From Mojavia pulchra JT2-VF2 (GTDB lineage: Bacteria; Cyanobacteriota; Cyanobacteriia; Cyanobacteriales; Nostocaceae), in contig JAHHHN010000007.1 of the NCBI GenBank assembly GCA_019359325.1, positions 286,080 to 350,079 on the forward strand: a stretch of 64,000 bases of DNA. Direction: 5' to 3'. Shown here one piece after another: positions 35,488 to 45,958 of this stretch. The notes beneath the pieces are model-generated. The model ran no database searches and had not been told where the DNA came from. It was given only the letters and a program-made list of their open reading frames with translations. A program made the translations under genes and the position numbers. Positions within the stretch are counted from its first letter, which is position 1. Each line of letters opens with the position of its first letter.

Positions 35488-36042
35488 CTCAAGCAAGGCT
35501 TTTAATTAGGCGATCGCGCTTTTATAACTTCAGATACGTCTATAATTTTTATTGAGAGATTAATGAGGTGTCATACCCCGTATAGCAATTTAGAGCAATT
35601 ACTGTATTATTGGGTAAAGGAAATTACCTAAATAAGTTTTTAATAGAAGCGCTAAGTATAGCCTTTCATTAATTCGTAGCGAATTGGTGTGTGAAAATAC
35701 TCTGCGTTACTCTGTCTTGAAAAGTTTGCTCAACGGGGGGAACCCCCGCACGCAACTTTTCGCTGCGCTTACTTTGTGCCCCTCTGCGTTGAAAAAAGCT
35801 ACGGACTTATGCAAAACGGTGCTTAGTGAAGAGAATTAGGTGCAAATAATATTTTGCTTCTCTAACATGAGCATGAGTTTTTGTTAATTATTCGTAGTTG
35901 AGTGGAATCGGCCATTATCTTAAGTAGGTAAGGATATACCCTACCTACAGTGCATCTGTAGTTTTACTCAATTGCCAATTCCTAGAAATTTGTTGAACCT
36001 CAACCTCATAATTTAAGAGATTTGAGGGCAAGTATAAATTGT
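35488..36042. other. Intergenic region between convergent genes
   Basis: About 555 bp without a supported gene. It includes a degenerate repeat block near 35730-35770 (ACGGGGGGAACCCCCGCACGC) and a sequence around 35690-35800 of the type CTCTGCGTTACTCTG, common in Nostocales spacers. No clear terminator was found. Confidence 0.5.
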
Positions 36043-37335
36043 TTACAGCTTTTGTCCTGTGTAAATTGACCGCACTTCGCCGTTACGACGGATGATAGCT
36101 TCGCCGTTACTAACATCCACTAACGTCCAGCCACTTGAGCCAATTCTTTCACCCACGACAAAGCGCTGAGTTACACCCTCAATTTTAAACAAAGCAGCAG
36201 ATTTGCTTCCTAACTCTAGCAATCCCTCTAACGTATGGCTAGGAGCCGCAGTCGTTGGAGGAGTTACCTGTTGCTGAAATGCCACAGCCACGGGTGCTGT
36301 ATCCGCAGACAGTTGCGGTGGTGCAGATCGGAATGGCACTACTGGGAATGCAGGTAGAAGTTTGGATGATTTTCCTACGGTGATTGGTGCAGTTCGCACA
36401 GCCACAGGTTTAAGTTCTGGTCGCACAGCCGCCGCCAACATATTTACACTCACCGGCTTGGGTGCTTTCTGCACTGAATTCAAGGCGTTTTTCACCGTAT
36501 CAGGTTGAGATACTGTCGCAGTCGCTACTGATGATATGGGTTTAGGAACGCCAGGAATTACTGGAGGTGTATAGCGCATTGGGGAAGGCGCTTGATAAAC
36601 AGGTATATATATCCGCTCAACAATGTTTGTAGAACTTTTGGGAGCAGGTGGTGTATTATTAGCCGCCAGAGGAGGTGGTAGGATAACACTCCTTTGATTG
36701 TTAGCAAATGCTAAGGCTGTTTGGTTGGGAGTTCCTGCAACGGCCAGTCCAGAGTTGGCAGAACTGTAATTGTTTCTGGATTGTTGCCGATCAATAACTG
36801 CCAGCGCTCCTAGCATATAGTCAACTAACTCAGCCTCAACATCTACCTTTGTAGGCAATTGCGGCTGTGACACCTGAAGCTTAGGCAGTGTAGGTGTGAA
36901 AGTTAGTAAAGTTAATACCCCAGAGTGTACCAAGTAGATAACACCAGCGATCGCCACACCCACAGTTGACCCCACAACTAGCAACTTGCCCAAAGCACGA
37001 TTACTTGTTTGAGGACTTCTACTAACTGGTTTTACACCATGAGTGCCAACCACAACCTTACTCAATGGCTTCCTCTTTTGAGGAACTCGTTGTACAGTTC
37101 GGTTTAGTTGATTTGGCAAGACAATCTGTGGCATTTTAACTGTCTGTGCCGAACCATATCCTAAATTCCTAGTTTGGGAAGTTATATTCCCGCTAACATC
37201 TAAAATTTGGTCGATATCGGCAAAAATATCATTCATCAAACCATCAGCATAAATATCTATCGACCAAGGCTCATTGACGATCAAGTCTTCTGAGATTTCC
37301 GGAATAATGAGATGAGTGCTGGCTTCTTTTAACAT
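36043..37335 (-). CDS. Single-pass, proline-rich cyanobacterial protein with PilP/GspC-like C-terminus
   Basis: The 430-residue protein has a cytoplasmic N-terminus with basic residues (RVPQKRKPLSKVVVG), one membrane helix (LLVVGSTVGVAIAGVIYLVHS, near residue 132), a long Pro/Ala/Ser-rich linker, and a C-terminal 65-residue unit (GLLELGSKSAALFKIEGV, RFVVGERIGSSGWTLVDV, EAIIRRNGEVRSIYTGQKL). The last part resembles the beta domain of PilP/GspC proteins that join inner and outer membrane in pili or type II secretion. The resemblance is of pattern only. It lies 210 bases downstream of mnmG on the same strand. Confidence 0.6.
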   Translation of the reverse strand: MLKEASTHLIIPEISEDLIVNEPWSIDIYADGLMNDIFADIDQILDVSGNITSQTRNLGYGSAQTVKMPQIVLPNQLNRTVQRVPQKRKPLSKVVVGTHGVKPVSRSPQTSNRALGKLLVVGSTVGVAIAGVIYLVHSGVLTLLTFTPTLPKLQVSQPQLPTKVDVEAELVDYMLGALAVIDRQQSRNNYSSANSGLAVAGTPNQTALAFANNQRSVILPPPLAANNTPPAPKSSTNIVERIYIPVYQAPSPMRYTPPVIPGVPKPISSVATATVSQPDTVKNALNSVQKAPKPVSVNMLAAAVRPELKPVAVRTAPITVGKSSKLLPAFPVVPFRSAPPQLSADTAPVAVAFQQQVTPPTTAAPSHTLEGLLELGSKSAALFKIEGVTQRFVVGERIGSSGWTLVDVSNGEAIIRRNGEVRSIYTGQKL

Positions 37336-37545
37336 AGGCTTTTGGGTGGTAGCTGCTAGGACGGAGAAATACCGCCCCTACTGCCGGAGAGTCAGGATTT
37401 TGATGAAACATCCAATCGCACGTCCAAATGAGACGAGTTGATTGTTGGGTAGTATTAAATTCAACTAAGAATTCAGAGACTGCTGATGATGCCAGTTCTT
37501 AATCCATGTCATCTATCATACCCATCTCCTCCTTAACTACTATAC

Positions 37546-39483
37546 TCACGCTTCATGAAGTTTTTTTGAGGATAATGCTGTAAACTCCGGCTGATTCTTT
37601 GTTTTGCGTAATTCTAGATATATTAACAAGGCATTAATATCGGCTGGGTTCACCCCACCAATACGTGCAGCCTGACCAATTGTGAGTGGTTTTACTTTAC
37701 TTAGCTTTTCCCGTGCTTCTTTAGAGAGAGTATCAATTGTTGTGTAATTTAGCTCCGCAGGTAACTGGCGGTGCGCCTGACGCGCAATCTGCTCAATCTG
37801 ATTTTGTTGCCTAGCAAGATAGCCAGAATACTTGATGTCTATTTCTGCACCTTCTTTCTCAATGGTGTTAAGTTCTGGGTTTCCCAGTCCATAGCGATCA
37901 AGGTGAAGGTAATGAAATCCTGGCCGCCGCAGCAAGTCAGCTAGGGTGATTGAGCCTTTGATTGCTTGCTGGGTATCGGTGGCGATCGCTACCCCAATTT
38001 CATCATGCTCCTTAACCCGCGTAGCGTGTAGCCGTTCTTTTTCGGCGATAATCTGTGTTTGTTTTTGGGTAAACAAATCCCAACGGCGGTCATCAATCAA
38101 GCCGATTTCGCGTCCCAAAGGTGTCAGACGTTGATCAGCATTATCAGAACGCAGTATTAATCGGTATTCTGACCTACTGGTGAGCATCCGATAAGGTTCC
38201 CGTAAGTCTTTCGTACACAGGTCATCAACCAGGGTTCCGATGTAACTTTGCTCACGGGGAAAAATAATCATCTCCTGATCGCGCACAAAGCGAGCTGCAT
38301 TAATTCCCGCCACCAGTCCTTGAGCAGCAGCTTCTTCATAACCTGTTGTGCCGTTTACTTGTCCAGCACAAAACAACCCAGCAATTTTTTTAGTCATCAA
38401 TGTGGGGTAACACTGGGTGGCTGGTAAATAATCGTATTCCACAGCATAAGCCGGACGTAACATCACACAGTTTTCTAAACCAGGGAGACTACGCAACATT
38501 AATAGTTGCAGATTTTCCGGCAATCCTGTAGAAAACCCTTGAATATAAAGTTCGGGAATATCTCTGCCTTCTGGTTCAATAAAGATTTGGTGGCTTTCCT
38601 TATCTGCAAAGCGCACAATCTTATCTTCAATACTGGGACAGTAACGAGGGCCTTTAGCTTCTACCCAACCACCATATACAGGTGACAGGTGCAAATTTTC
38701 CTGAATCAAGCGATGGGTTTCAGGAGTTGTACGGGTAATGTAGCAAGGCATTTGTTCCCGTTCTACCCAAACTTCAGGGTCAAAGCTAAACCAACGGACT
38801 TCTTCATCCCCTGGCTGGATCGACATTTTAGTGTAGTCTACCGATCGCTTATCTACCCGTGCTGGTGTGCCAGTCTTGAGTCTTCCGGTTTCAAATCCTA
38901 AACGATTTAGGGTTTGCGTCAATCCTTCTGCGGCAAATTCTCCAGCACGTCCGGCCGCCATCGATTTATTACCAACCCAAATCCGTCCCCCCAAAAAGGT
39001 TCCTGTCGTTAGGATAACTGCTTTACACTGGAACGCCATACCAAAGTAAGTCTGAACGCCAATTACTTCATCATTAGCGCCTAATACCAAATCTGTGGCC
39101 ATTCCTTCCCGAATGATCAAGTTATCTTGATTCTCAACAATCCCTTTCATCACAGCAGCATATTCCCGCTTGTCTGTTTGGGCACGTAATGCCCATACTG
39201 CTGGCCCCCGTGAAGAATTGAGAATGCGCTTTTGCAGGTAAGTACGGTCTGCTATCTTGCCAATTTCACCACCCAGCGCATCAACTTCATGGGTTAGCTG
39301 GGATTTGGCCGGCCCACCCACGGCTGGGTTGCAAGGTTGCCAAGCGATTTTATCTAAATTGAGTGTCAACAGCAGAGTACGACAGCCGAGGCGTGCAGTG
39401 GCAAGGGCCGCTTCGCAACCGGAGTGACCTGCACCGACGACAATCACATCAAAAGCGTCTTGAAATTCAACGGAATTGTGCAT
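37546..39483 (-). CDS. mnmG: tRNA uridine-5-carboxymethylaminomethyl modification enzyme MnmG (GidA)
   Basis: The FAD-binding loop is seen at the start ([21 protein letters not shown]), with the signatures [33 protein letters not shown] and [19 protein letters not shown]. The C-terminal domain is complete. With MnmE it modifies the wobble uridine of several tRNAs. The ATG at 39483 ([11 protein letters not shown]) is chosen over one two codons upstream. Length is typical. The spacer 39484-39811 has no gene. Confidence 0.97.
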   Translation of the reverse strand: MHNSVEFQDAFDVIVVGAGHSGCEAALATARLGCRTLLLTLNLDKIAWQPCNPAVGGPAKSQLTHEVDALGGEIGKIADRTYLQKRILNSSRGPAVWALRAQTDKREYAAVMKGIVENQDNLIIREGMATDLVLGANDEVIGVQTYFGMAFQCKAVILTTGTFLGGRIWVGNKSMAAGRAGEFAAEGLTQTLNRLGFETGRLKTGTPARVDKRSVDYTKMSIQPGDEEVRWFSFDPEVWVEREQMPCYITRTTPETHRLIQENLHLSPVYGGWVEAKGPRYCPSIEDKIVRFADKESHQIFIEPEGRDIPELYIQGFSTGLPENLQLLMLRSLPGLENCVMLRPAYAVEYDYLPATQCYPTLMTKKIAGLFCAGQVNGTTGYEEAAAQGLVAGINAARFVRDQEMIIFPREQSYIGTLVDDLCTKDLREPYRMLTSRSEYRLILRSDNADQRLTPLGREIGLIDDRRWDLFTQKQTQIIAEKERLHATRVKEHDEIGVAIATDTQQAIKGSITLADLLRRPGFHYLHLDRYGLGNPELNTIEKEGAEIDIKYSGYLARQQNQIEQIARQAHRQLPAELNYTTIDTLSKEAREKLSKVKPLTIGQAARIGGVNPADINALLIYLELRKTKNQPEFTALSSKKLHEA

Positions 39484-39811
39484 GGTCATACTTACAGTGT
39501 CAGCAAGCTTAAAGTCATTTCCAATTTTAGCTGATCCCGTGGTTTCATGGATGTAGTTTGATATGCAACAAGTTATGAAAATAACTATGTATTTAGCGCC
39601 TACATATTAGTCTGTTTAGATTTAAAACTTTAGTAAAATATATGGGGTTTTGTCATAATTTGTTTCAATCATTGAACAATCCTATGCCTAAGTCCCGCTT
39701 TGCATAAATTCGTAGCTTTTTTCAAGGCGGAGGGACGCGAAGTAAGCACAAAGTATTTTCAGGCATCAATTCGCTACGAAAAAAGGCTGTAATTTAAAGT
39801 AATACTTGTAT
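39484..39811. other. Intergenic region with an inverted repeat
   Basis: The 328 bp between divergent genes contain a block near 39706-39783 bounded by TTCGTAGC and GCTACGAA, a repeat type common in Nostoc spacers (similar sequence near 63000-63090). No coding sequence is supported; promoters of both genes must lie here. Confidence 0.5.
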
Positions 39812-40657
39812 ATGCAACGAATTTTGCGGAAGACGGCTTTTTTTAGTATTATTTTCTTTATCGTTTTTGCTTTAGTTGCTAGTAACGGAATTGCTCACCA
39901 CAAATTGGTTGGTAATACTGCACAATTCATTGACTGTAGCTCATTGCCATGTAAAGATTCCTCCCAACAGGCAATAACACCATCTCCAGTTACACCATTT
40001 ACTCCCAATCCGCAATTAAATGAGCAGCAGCGTTTTTTGTCTGCAATTACTAATAAGTTATTAACTATTCCTGAAGCTGGCACTTTTGAATATATTTTGC
40101 TGCGTCAGTATGGTGCAGCATATGCGAATCAAGAACCAGAAATTAAACTGCCTAAAAAAGTTATCTTTGACAACGAACAAGAAACCAAAGAATTCCAATC
40201 TACTTTAACAATGCTGAAAGTTGATGGTACTAATGATTGTTATTTACAACAGCCAGCAACAATAGCTTTTAATAAAGCGCGATCGCTACAAAATATTTCC
40301 CTCAAATCTGGTTATGGTAGTGGTGATTGTACTCGTACTTTCACCACAAATTTAAGATTTTGGCACAAATATGCTAACGATAGAACTTTAGAAAAAGTTC
40401 GCCAAGGTAAAGAAACAGTAATACTTGGAATAGTTGCACCGCCTGGAACATCACAACATCTCTGGGGATTAGCAATTGATTTACGCGTATCAAGTCAAAA
40501 GCAGAGACAAGCTTTAAATCAAAATGGCTGGTTTCAAACTGTAGAAAATGATATTCCACATTGGACTTACCTAGGTTTAACTGAAGATAATTTACCTTTA
40601 TTTGGTTTTAGAAAGCAAATTGTCAGAGGTATTGCTTATTGGGTAACGCCGCTGTAA
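39812..40657 (+). CDS. VanY-like D-alanyl-D-alanine carboxypeptidase family protein
   Basis: The 281-residue protein starts MQRILRKTAFFSIIFF, with a basic then hydrophobic N-terminus that acts as a signal or anchor. The zinc-peptidase pattern SQHLWGLAIDL (S-x-H-x-x-G-x-A-x-D) and the distal ENDIPHWTYLG with the third His mark the M15B/VanY family, which trims peptidoglycan stem peptides in the periplasm. The usual Glu before His is within ENDIPH or replaced by Asp; activity is therefore likely but not certain. The ATG at 39812 is preferred to a TTG two codons earlier. Confidence 0.8.
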   Translation: MQRILRKTAFFSIIFFIVFALVASNGIAHHKLVGNTAQFIDCSSLPCKDSSQQAITPSPVTPFTPNPQLNEQQRFLSAITNKLLTIPEAGTFEYILLRQYGAAYANQEPEIKLPKKVIFDNEQETKEFQSTLTMLKVDGTNDCYLQQPATIAFNKARSLQNISLKSGYGSGDCTRTFTTNLRFWHKYANDRTLEKVRQGKETVILGIVAPPGTSQHLWGLAIDLRVSSQKQRQALNQNGWFQTVENDIPHWTYLGLTEDNLPLFGFRKQIVRGIAYWVTPL

Positions 40658-40753
40658 TCAATTCAAAATTAAAAAATACAGTAAAAATAAATTTGCAATA
40701 TTAAATACAAAAAATAACCTAATCGATTATTATCAATACATGATTTTTTAAAT

Positions 40754-40948
40754 TCATCGAACTTCCACATAACGTAGCTCTGCATTTTGAGTTACTTCAT
40801 CAACAGTTTCTAGATAAGCTTTAATCGCACCTTTGATATTTTCTAAAGCCTCTTCTTCTGTTGCTCCCAAAGTCCAGCATCCTGGTAAAGCAGGACACCA
40901 AATAGCATATCCTACATTCGTTTTGTTAAGCTTGACTTTGTATCGCAT
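40754..40948 (-). CDS. HicB-like (UPF0150) protein, orphan
   Basis: The 64-residue protein reads MRYKVKLNKTNVGYAIWCPA, then GATEEEALENIKGAIKAYLE, the standard fold of HicB antitoxins. HicB usually pairs with the small RNA-cleaving toxin HicA. No HicA-like frame is present up- or downstream, so it is either solitary or acts with a distant partner. Confidence 0.8.
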   Translation of the reverse strand: MRYKVKLNKTNVGYAIWCPALPGCWTLGATEEEALENIKGAIKAYLETVDEVTQNAELRYVEVR

Positions 40949-41103
40949 ATATAAACAACCGCTTTTGTCTGTTATTTTATATGGTTAAGTTAAATAAAAA
41001 TCGATCATGCGATACTGCACAAAATTAAAATCTTAATTTATCAAGCAGAAGTTGAGAGTTTGTTGACATACAGCAGGTTGCAAACGAGTGAGGTACAGAT
41101 TAT

Positions 41104-41124
41104 TGGGCACAACATTGTTGTGTC
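41104..41124. repeat. Short palindrome, GGGCACAACA type
   Basis: GGGCACAACA pairs with TGTTGTGTCC/C through one G-U pair around a single-base centre, followed by CTAC. The same frame with different stem bases lies at 51738-51758 (GGGCACGGCA...TGCCGTGCCC, then CTAC). Confidence 0.65.
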
Positions 41125-41295
41125 CCTACCGATGTACTTTGATAGCCTTGGAAGATTATATCTAGCGTCCCACTAATGGTAATAGTCATAAATTCGTCTA
41201 AGTAGATAAACTTGAACAGTCTTAAGATTAACAATCGTTACCGTGCATATATCACTTATAAGGTAAAATCTGCCTGTATCTAGAGTAAGAATTTA

Positions 41296-41504
41296 AGAGG
41301 ATGTTTTAAAAGTCCTCTTGTTGGTAGCAAAACGTTTTAGATCCCCCTAAATCCCCCTTAAAAAGGGGAGGCAGTGCGTTGCGGAGGTTCCCCCCGTTGT
41401 AGTAACTGCCGTGGACTTTAAGAAGTTTCCCCCCTTTTTAAGGGGGGTTAGGGGGGATCAATAAGTGTTTAAAATCACAGCCAACTACTTTTCAAACAAC
41501 CTTT
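41296..41504. mobile_element. MITE-like element with 18-bp terminal inverted repeats
   Basis: The ends are AGAGGATGTTTTAAAAGT and, as complement of the right end, AAAGGTTGTTTGAAAAGT. The inside has a long inverted repeat (CCCCCTAAATCCCCCTT near 41345 and AAGGGGGGTTAGGGGGG near 41440). TTAA stands at both borders. No ORF is present. Related copies are at 59276-59617 and, partial, at 57340-57410. Confidence 0.8.
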
Positions 41505-41643
41505 AACTTATTTAAAAGAATGATGTTGTATAAAAACTCATCAGAAATGAAAGCTATTTTACAGTGAACTATTACGATCCGCTTTCCGCCGATGATTATA
41601 ATTACTACAATAAAATCACATACCTGACTCTGGAGTTCTGGCA

Positions 41644-42219
41644 GTGGGCTTATTTGATGATTTAAGTCGGTTTCTAGAAAACCGTTTAGAAGAATTCTTG
41701 CGTAATAATCCTCATTTGGAATTAGAAGCGCTGTTAGAACAGTTGCGGGAGCAAGAGGAAGATACTTTAAAGCTGGTTGCAGATTTACAATTACAGGAAA
41801 AGCGATCGCAAGAGGAAATTTTGTCCACCGCTCAAGAAATTCAGCGTTGGCACATCCGTGTTCAAAAGGCAAAAGCTGCTGGACGAGAAGATTTAGCAAC
41901 TGCGGCACAACAGAGAGAAGCAACCCTACTACGCGAAGGAAATCAACGCTGGGGACATATGCAGGGGCTGAAAGAACGCATTAATCAATCTAAAGAACTA
42001 CTACAAAAAATTCAGTCGCGGCGACAAGAAGTACAAGCCAAAGCTACTGAAGCACAAACAGCACGTGCTAAAGCTCAAGCTCAACAGCGTTTAGAAACTA
42101 ATGGTTGGTCGAATCCAAGCAGCAGTTATTCTAGCAGTTTTGACGACTTAGAAGACAAGTTTCGCCGTTGGGAAACCCAAGACGAGTTGGAACAAATGAA
42201 ACGTAATATGGGAAAATAA
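41644..42219 (+). CDS. Cyanobacterial coiled-coil protein (TIGR04376-like)
   Basis: The 191-residue protein begins with GTG (GLFDDLSRFLENRLEEFLRN). Residues 25-160 are a continuous charged helix with heptad character (EALLEQLREQEEDTLKLVADL, KERINQSKELLQKIQSRRQEV). The C-terminus is LEDKFRRWETQDELEQMKRNMG. It resembles a conserved cyanobacterial family and, in general form, PspA-type helical proteins. Function is unknown. The 695-bp upstream spacer carries the MITE-like element. Confidence 0.75.
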   Translation: MGLFDDLSRFLENRLEEFLRNNPHLELEALLEQLREQEEDTLKLVADLQLQEKRSQEEILSTAQEIQRWHIRVQKAKAAGREDLATAAQQREATLLREGNQRWGHMQGLKERINQSKELLQKIQSRRQEVQAKATEAQTARAKAQAQQRLETNGWSNPSSSYSSSFDDLEDKFRRWETQDELEQMKRNMGK

Positions 42220-42515
42220 TCAGTTTTCAATTATCAGTAATCAATTACTCAGTCTTGAGGCTGTGTACTGATTACTGATGATTAATTACTCACAAAATAA
42301 CGGTATCAAATAATATTTAATGTGATTTTTTCAAGTTTTAGGTTAAAGCCATTCAGAAAGTAAATTATTCAAATTTTATTTAATTTTTTAATCAGGCTTG
42401 ATTTTTTTGATAGAGTTAATTTAATCAGACTGTAACACCTCCTGCTTATTTGTATCTTTGCCATTTTATGCAACTGCCGCAGTATTCCCCAGACTTTCCA
42501 AATGAGAACTGAGGC

Positions 42516-43088
42516 ATGGAACATAGTGTATTTTTGGATGTTTTATCGAGCCTACAAAAATTATTTGTCGGTTATATCCCAGCCGCTGTTTTAGGTAGTT
42601 TTATTGGATACTTAATAAGCATAAATGGTACGGTTTATCAGCTATTAAAGCGGATATTTCAGATACCTCATAGTATCCCCCCTATAGCCTTACTACCGAT
42701 TGCGCTCATAATTTTTAAAGAGGGCGAAGCCGCAGCCGTGGTCGTAATTTTTTCTGGCACTCTCTGGTCAATGATTGTTAATACAGCAATAGGTATGCGG
42801 CATTTTTATAGACAAAATAATAACTTTCGAGCCGCTATCTTTCATATATTTCATGCTTTGAAAGTTGGCATTTGGGTAGCATGGTTTACAGTTATTGCTA
42901 CAGAAATGTTGATCGGGCCAAAAGGACTTGGCTTGCTTGCCTGGGATGCTTATAAAGCTGGCAACACCAATTACATAATTCAGTCGATACTCTACATTGG
43001 TGTTATCGGCAGTTTACTCGATCAGTTTTTAGACTTTACAGGTTATCTTCTGGCGCAGATTGTCTCAGAAGGTAAGAAATCTGCTTAA
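42516..43088 (+). CDS. ABC-transporter permease, NrtB/SsuC type, short and solitary
   Basis: The 190-residue protein has about five membrane helices (FVGYIPAAVLGSFIGYLIS, IPPIALLPIALIIFKEGEAA, SILYIGVIGSLLDQFLDF) and MLIGPKGLGLLAWDA, as in nitrate, sulfonate or taurine transporter permeases. It lacks about 60-80 residues of the usual length at the N-terminus, and the coupling loop (NFRAAIFHIFHALKVG) departs from the EAA consensus. No ATPase or binding-protein gene is adjacent. It may serve with distant subunits or be a diverged relic. Confidence 0.7.
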   Translation: MEHSVFLDVLSSLQKLFVGYIPAAVLGSFIGYLISINGTVYQLLKRIFQIPHSIPPIALLPIALIIFKEGEAAAVVVIFSGTLWSMIVNTAIGMRHFYRQNNNFRAAIFHIFHALKVGIWVAWFTVIATEMLIGPKGLGLLAWDAYKAGNTNYIIQSILYIGVIGSLLDQFLDFTGYLLAQIVSEGKKSA

Positions 43089-43156
43089 TTCGTAATTCGT
43101 AATTAAAAAAGTCAAACAATCTTATTTTGAAGAATCGGTATAAGGGTTTTGAATAT

Positions 43157-44557
43157 TTACAGCCCTATACCCCTACGAATCGCACCTTGCCAGTTAATGC
43201 TTTGCTTTGCTGAACGTCCACTTAAGGAACGGGTTGCCACTACTTCTATATCAACATTTACACCGGGGTTAAGGGCAGTCACACGAATTGGTAGCTTGCC
43301 TAAAGCAAGGATAAAACGGTTATAGTCGCGCTTTACAAGTTCAGCCGGAATTTCTCCTTCATATACAGTTTGGTAGTCAGACAAGCCAGACAAGTTATCC
43401 TGTGCCCGGAATTTGACACGAAATTGAGTCTGAATGATGTTGGATTTTGCTGCCAAATCGACTATTTTCAAGTTGAGGTTTTGTTCTGCACCAGCAAATT
43501 CTGCCACTGCTAGGCGTGTGGCATCTTTTTTGGCGATCGCATTGTTCACAGTAAAGGTTGTTAAGTTAGCCTCTGTCTTACTGCTACCATCAATCCACAA
43601 ATCTTCAGGAAAAGTAATTTCTACCTGCTTGCTATCGTTTAAATTTAAGGTTGCAGCTTGGTTAGCAAAGCTGGTAAGGGGTTGCTTGTCTCGCCAAATC
43701 AGTTGAAAAGTCCCTTCCAATCGTTGATCAAACTCCCGGTATTCATCAGCAATCACAGAACCAGGAGCAAGTAGAGAGGCGGCTCCTGTCCGTAGATTCC
43801 ACTTATTCTTTGAGAGGTTGAACTGTTTACCTGTCAGTTCCGAAATTGGGGTTTGCAACGTGGGAATATCATCCACCAAGGATTCTTTGCCCTTAATAAT
43901 ACTTAAGGTTCCTAAGCGTCCTCGACTGCCATTGCTGCCACTGTTACCATATCGCCCATCTCTACCGTCGTGGCATCTGTAACGCTTTTTCGTGCATTTG
44001 TAACTAGGTGTACCGGGAGTTCCTTGGCAAGTTTCCACTTCCCAACTCCGTTGACGACAGTTACAACCTACCCCACCGTTGCCACCGCGTCCGCCACGCC
44101 CGCCTTCTCCTCCTGTAGCCCGAACAAAAACATTCCGCAAGTCTGCCAAATTAGTGTAGTAGGCTGTAATAGAGCCGCCATGGCCGCCATCTCCTCCTTT
44201 ACCGCCGTCACCACCATTACCTCCATCCGGTGCATTGATGTCATGGCTTACGTTGTCAGGTTGGTAACCGCAGTCAGGTCGATAACCACGTATGCCATCC
44301 TCACCATCTTCACCATTCTCACCTGACAGATCAAGATTGGCAGAAGAACCATCAACAAAAATACTCTGGTTCTGACCGTTGCGACCATTTCTACCAGGAC
44401 GCCCATCAGTGCCTTTGCTGCCATCTGTGCCATAATTTCTACCATATCCGTCATTGGCGATCGCTGGACAGAAAACTGATCCAGAGGCAGGTAAAAAGCT
44501 AGTAAATAAGCAGAATATTAATATAAGTGGCAGCTTATTGGAAGAACCCTTGAGCAT
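43157..44557 (-). CDS. Secreted Gly-rich, collagen-like protein
   Basis: The 466-residue protein starts MLKGSSNKLPLILIFCLFTS with a signal peptide ending near SGSVFCPAIA. Residues about 35-140 are rich in G-x-x/DG repeats (GTDGSKGTDGRPGRNGRNG, GGNGGDGGKGGDGGHGG), reminiscent of bacterial collagen-like stretches. A Cys-rich segment follows (GCNCRQRSW, YKCTKKRYRCHDG). The remaining 260 residues are beta-rich and unrecognised (EITFPEDLWIDGSS). It is probably exported. Other frames across the repeat are also open because of base bias. Confidence 0.75.
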   Translation of the reverse strand: MLKGSSNKLPLILIFCLFTSFLPASGSVFCPAIANDGYGRNYGTDGSKGTDGRPGRNGRNGQNQSIFVDGSSANLDLSGENGEDGEDGIRGYRPDCGYQPDNVSHDINAPDGGNGGDGGKGGDGGHGGSITAYYTNLADLRNVFVRATGGEGGRGGRGGNGGVGCNCRQRSWEVETCQGTPGTPSYKCTKKRYRCHDGRDGRYGNSGSNGSRGRLGTLSIIKGKESLVDDIPTLQTPISELTGKQFNLSKNKWNLRTGAASLLAPGSVIADEYREFDQRLEGTFQLIWRDKQPLTSFANQAATLNLNDSKQVEITFPEDLWIDGSSKTEANLTTFTVNNAIAKKDATRLAVAEFAGAEQNLNLKIVDLAAKSNIIQTQFRVKFRAQDNLSGLSDYQTVYEGEIPAELVKRDYNRFILALGKLPIRVTALNPGVNVDIEVVATRSLSGRSAKQSINWQGAIRRGIGL

Positions 44558-44825
44558 CGCTGGATAGCTAAATATTTGCAACTATTTCTGTATTTGACTC
44601 TATATTTCGGTATTTTGCTCCCCTAAGCAGTGAACAATCTAAAAAATATTACTACTCCATAAACTACCATTGAGTAAGAATCTTATTACTACCATTTGGT
44701 AAGATTATGCAGGTTGAAAAGTTATCAATTTCCTTACCAGCATTCCTGGTGCATTTTGTGGAAAATTACAAAGTAGCCCATTCGTGTAATGGAACCCGTA
44801 TTAATTTATGATGCTAATTTTGCAA

Positions 44826-44859
44826 TAAAAAAAGTGGCTCTGCACTAAACAGAACCACT
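44826..44859 (-). terminator. Rho-independent terminator after acsF
   Basis: On the minus strand, AGTGGTTCTG pairs with CAGAGCCACT (one G-U pair) around an eight- to nine-base loop and is followed by a T run (plus-strand A's 44826-44833). It lies 22 bases after the acsF stop. Confidence 0.9.
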
Positions 44860-44881
44860 CTAGATTTAGTAATTTGATTAA

Positions 44882-45958
44882 CTAGCGGGCCATACCTTGA
44901 GCAGAAACAGCATCAATTGGTTTCATCAGGTACAACCGTAAAAGTTGCCAGCCTATGGAGGCTAAAACTGGTAGTTTCTGGAAGAATTGGAAGAATTTGG
45001 GAGTTTTGGAGTTAGTGATCGCACTCAATTTTTCCATATTATTGACGCAAACATCTAACCGTTGATAAAACTCTGGATTGTCTACATCCAGCATCAACGG
45101 GAACACTCTTCCTGCGGTTTCATTGGTCTTTTTGATGACATATATGTCATATTCCCGCGCATCTAGTCCAAGTGAAGCATAAAAATCTTTGCGTTGGATG
45201 TCATTCAGGTACATCGTTGCAAATACTGACAACAGGAAGAACCGACTCCATAGCTTTGCCTTCCAATCATTGAGCATTTGCGGTTGGGATTTCATCACTG
45301 CATCGAAGAAATCGCCGTGACGATTTTCATCCTGACACCAGTTCTCAAAGAATCGGAATATTGGATAAATCCGGTCTTCAGGATGTGCTTCTAAGTGGCG
45401 ATAAATCGTGATATATCGCCAATAACCAATCTTTTCTGAAAGATAAGTAGCGTAGAAGATAAATTTCGGTTTAAAGAAGGTATAATCGCGGCTCTTAGTT
45501 AAAAACCCTAAATCTAGGGAGAGATTAAAGTCTGACATCGCTTTGTTCAAAAAGCCAGCATGACGTGCTTCATCCCGTGACATCAGGTTAAAGCATTCTG
45601 CCAATAGAGGGCTTTTATCTTTCAAGCGGCGACCGAGTTCTTTGTATAGCAGAAAGCCGGAAAACTCAGCCGTACAGGAACGTTCTAGAAATTCAACAAA
45701 CAAACGGCGAGTTTCCCCATCAATATGATCCCAGGATTGTTCAAACTCGGCATCCCGAACAAAATGATGACGGTTGTAGTCAGCACGAAACTCTTCCAGA
45801 ATGGCTTGTAACTCGTCTTCGTTGACGGAGATATCCATCCGCGCCATTTCATCAAAGTCGGTTGTATAAAACCGGGGTGTTAACAGGGTTTCTTTTGCCG
45901 GGGCTTTAATCCCTGGACGTATTTCTTCAAAGCCTGGTTTTTTTAGGGAATCTACCAT
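44882..45958 (-). CDS. acsF: Mg-protoporphyrin IX monomethyl ester aerobic cyclase
   Basis: The 358-residue diiron oxygenase closes the fifth ring of chlorophyll precursors using O2. The start [20 protein letters not shown] and the segments [38 protein letters not shown] and [15 protein letters not shown] are diagnostic; the E-x-x-H pairs hold the iron. Length is that of other cyanobacterial AcsF proteins. It is a single gene with a strong terminator and about 400 bp of noncoding DNA upstream (45959-46385). Confidence 0.97.
   Translation of the reverse strand: MVDSLKKPGFEEIRPGIKAPAKETLLTPRFYTTDFDEMARMDISVNEDELQAILEEFRADYNRHHFVRDAEFEQSWDHIDGETRRLFVEFLERSCTAEFSGFLLYKELGRRLKDKSPLLAECFNLMSRDEARHAGFLNKAMSDFNLSLDLGFLTKSRDYTFFKPKFIFYATYLSEKIGYWRYITIYRHLEAHPEDRIYPIFRFFENWCQDENRHGDFFDAVMKSQPQMLNDWKAKLWSRFFLLSVFATMYLNDIQRKDFYASLGLDAREYDIYVIKKTNETAGRVFPLMLDVDNPEFYQRLDVCVNNMEKLSAITNSKTPKFFQFFQKLPVLASIGWQLLRLYLMKPIDAVSAQGMAR

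Noticed and set aside
42233..42279. 11-bp inverted repeat ATCAGTAATCA/TGATTACTGAT as a terminator
   Set aside because: The loop is 25 bases, the stem AT-rich, and ATTACTGATT is a recurring low-complexity spacer sequence (also near 62210).
43434..44326. Plus-strand frames opposite the collagen-like gene
   Set aside because: They are by-products of Gly-rich codons in the real gene.
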